Source: Candidatus Heimdallarchaeota archaeon (lineage in GTDB: Archaea; Asgardarchaeota; Heimdallarchaeia; Heimdallarchaeales; Heimdallarchaeaceae). Taken from it: a stretch of 5,305 nucleotides of DNA. Every line of letters begins with the position of its first letter. The stretch's first letter is position 1. The notes under the pieces were generated by a model, which had not been told where the DNA came from, did not search any database, and was given only the letters and a program-made list of their open reading frames with translations. The position numbers were made by a program, and so were the translations under genes. The stretch is taken from positions 1 to 5,305 of the forward strand of contig JAGLOH010000168.1 of NCBI GenBank assembly GCA_023139025.1, written 5' to 3'. Shown piece by piece: positions 4,835 through 5,305 of this stretch.

Positions 4835-5305
4835 ATGGTAATCCATGAGGTAAATTTGCATCCATCTAGAAGAGTAAATATACGCGTTCTAGTGGTAGCT
4901 AATCTTATTTCAGGATTGATTTTTGGCTTCTACAATGTAATTTTACAGCCTTTTATTGTTAAAATGATTGAGTCAACTGGAAAAAATGTTAATCCTGAAG
5001 AAACTCTTGGCTTGATCATGACAGCAGCAGCTCTTATCCAAATTATACCGATGATTTTTGCATCAAAAATAAGTGATAAAATAGGCAGAAAAAGAGTAGT
5101 TCTTGGAAGTTTTATCTTTCTTCCAATCTCAATGTTATTATTTGGTACTTCAGGGCTTCTTTCCATAAAATATCCATTTTCCTATTATTCCTTTGGAGCA
5201 AACTTTCCTCTTAAAATAGCTAGTTTTTCTGAAATTGCAACAACTGGTTTTCCTATGACTTACGCACTTGCTGTAGCATTTTTGGGTTTATCCTGTGTAT
5301 CTATT
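4835..5305 (+). CDS. Major facilitator superfamily transporter, N-terminal part (runs off the window)
   Basis: The frame is open from ATG at 4835 to the last base, giving 157 residues with no stop. Residues 16-42 form a first membrane helix (VLVVANLISGLIFGFYNV) and 58-76 a second. SDKIGRKR at 80-87 is MFS motif A (D81, G84, R85, K86) in the loop between helices 2 and 3. Helix 3 follows at 88-106. Residues 107-140 form an unusually long and moderately polar stretch before the next hydrophobic segment (142-157), suggesting an extended loop between helices 3 and 4. The first 15 residues (HPSRR) look cytoplasmic. It is divergent from the LarA-family gene with 97 bases between the start codons, so it may carry the substrate or product of that enzyme; substrate cannot be read from the sequence. 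The gene is partial here only because the window ends. Confidence 0.85.
   Translation, partial: MVIHEVNLHPSRRVNIRVLVVANLISGLIFGFYNVILQPFIVKMIESTGKNVNPEETLGLIMTAAALIQIIPMIFASKISDKIGRKRVVLGSFIFLPISMLLFGTSGLLSIKYPFSYYSFGANFPLKIASFSEIATTGFPMTYALAVAFLGLSCVSI

Noticed and set aside
4930..5166. 78-codon minus-strand open frame
   Set aside because: It lies opposite the MFS coding frame, which has membrane helices and motif A; no independent promoter or family signal.
1..5305. CRISPR arrays, insertion sequences or phage genes
   Set aside because: No spaced repeat array, transposase, terminal inverted repeats or phage-like proteins were seen.

Overview
The window looks like part of an AT-rich archaeal chromosome (roughly one third G+C by eye). 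The archaeal reading rests on TATA-like boxes (TTTAAA, TTTTAAAA, TTTATATA) lying about 26-31 bases ahead of several start codons, often with no Shine-Dalgarno site, as in leaderless archaeal transcripts. It also rests on small CxxC zinc-ribbon proteins and T-rich 3' ends. An Asgard-type or related lineage is possible but cannot be settled from this sequence alone.

Left part (1-2600): two tandem paralogs of the class V aminotransferase / cysteine desulfurase fold, each with its own promoter and separated by about 175 bases. Counted from the preferred starts (46 and 1412), their key residues fall at the same numbers. Both keep the C-terminal Arg and Cys of the VRxGxxC loop (R350, C355) and the PLP-ring Asp (D188). 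Both lack the Schiff-base lysine: the usual GHK-G-LGP reads GDI-G-ALGP in the first and GCM-G-ALGP in the second. The His that stacks on PLP and the GTT phosphate-binding turn are also changed. These are intact genes for what appear to be lysine-less, probably non-canonical members of the family. This is the most unusual content of the window.

Middle (2600-3340): a tRNA-Gly(CCC) gene with an encoded CCA end, preceded by a perfect 7-bp hairpin. It is followed by a two-gene operon of small cysteine-rich zinc-ribbon proteins whose reading frames abut (TAG then TTG, with AGGAGG in front).

Right part (3340-5305): a full-length LarA-family nickel-pincer racemase/epimerase on the minus strand, with all the catalytic positions of lactate racemase at matching spacing. 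It is transcribed divergently from the start of a major facilitator transporter that runs off the window. The shared 97-base divergent region holds two TATA boxes and a pair of TTATTCAG direct repeats 31 bases apart. A hydroxyacid (or related substrate) racemase paired with a transporter is the natural inference. No larB, larC or larE is visible, so the nickel-pincer cofactor must be made from genes elsewhere.
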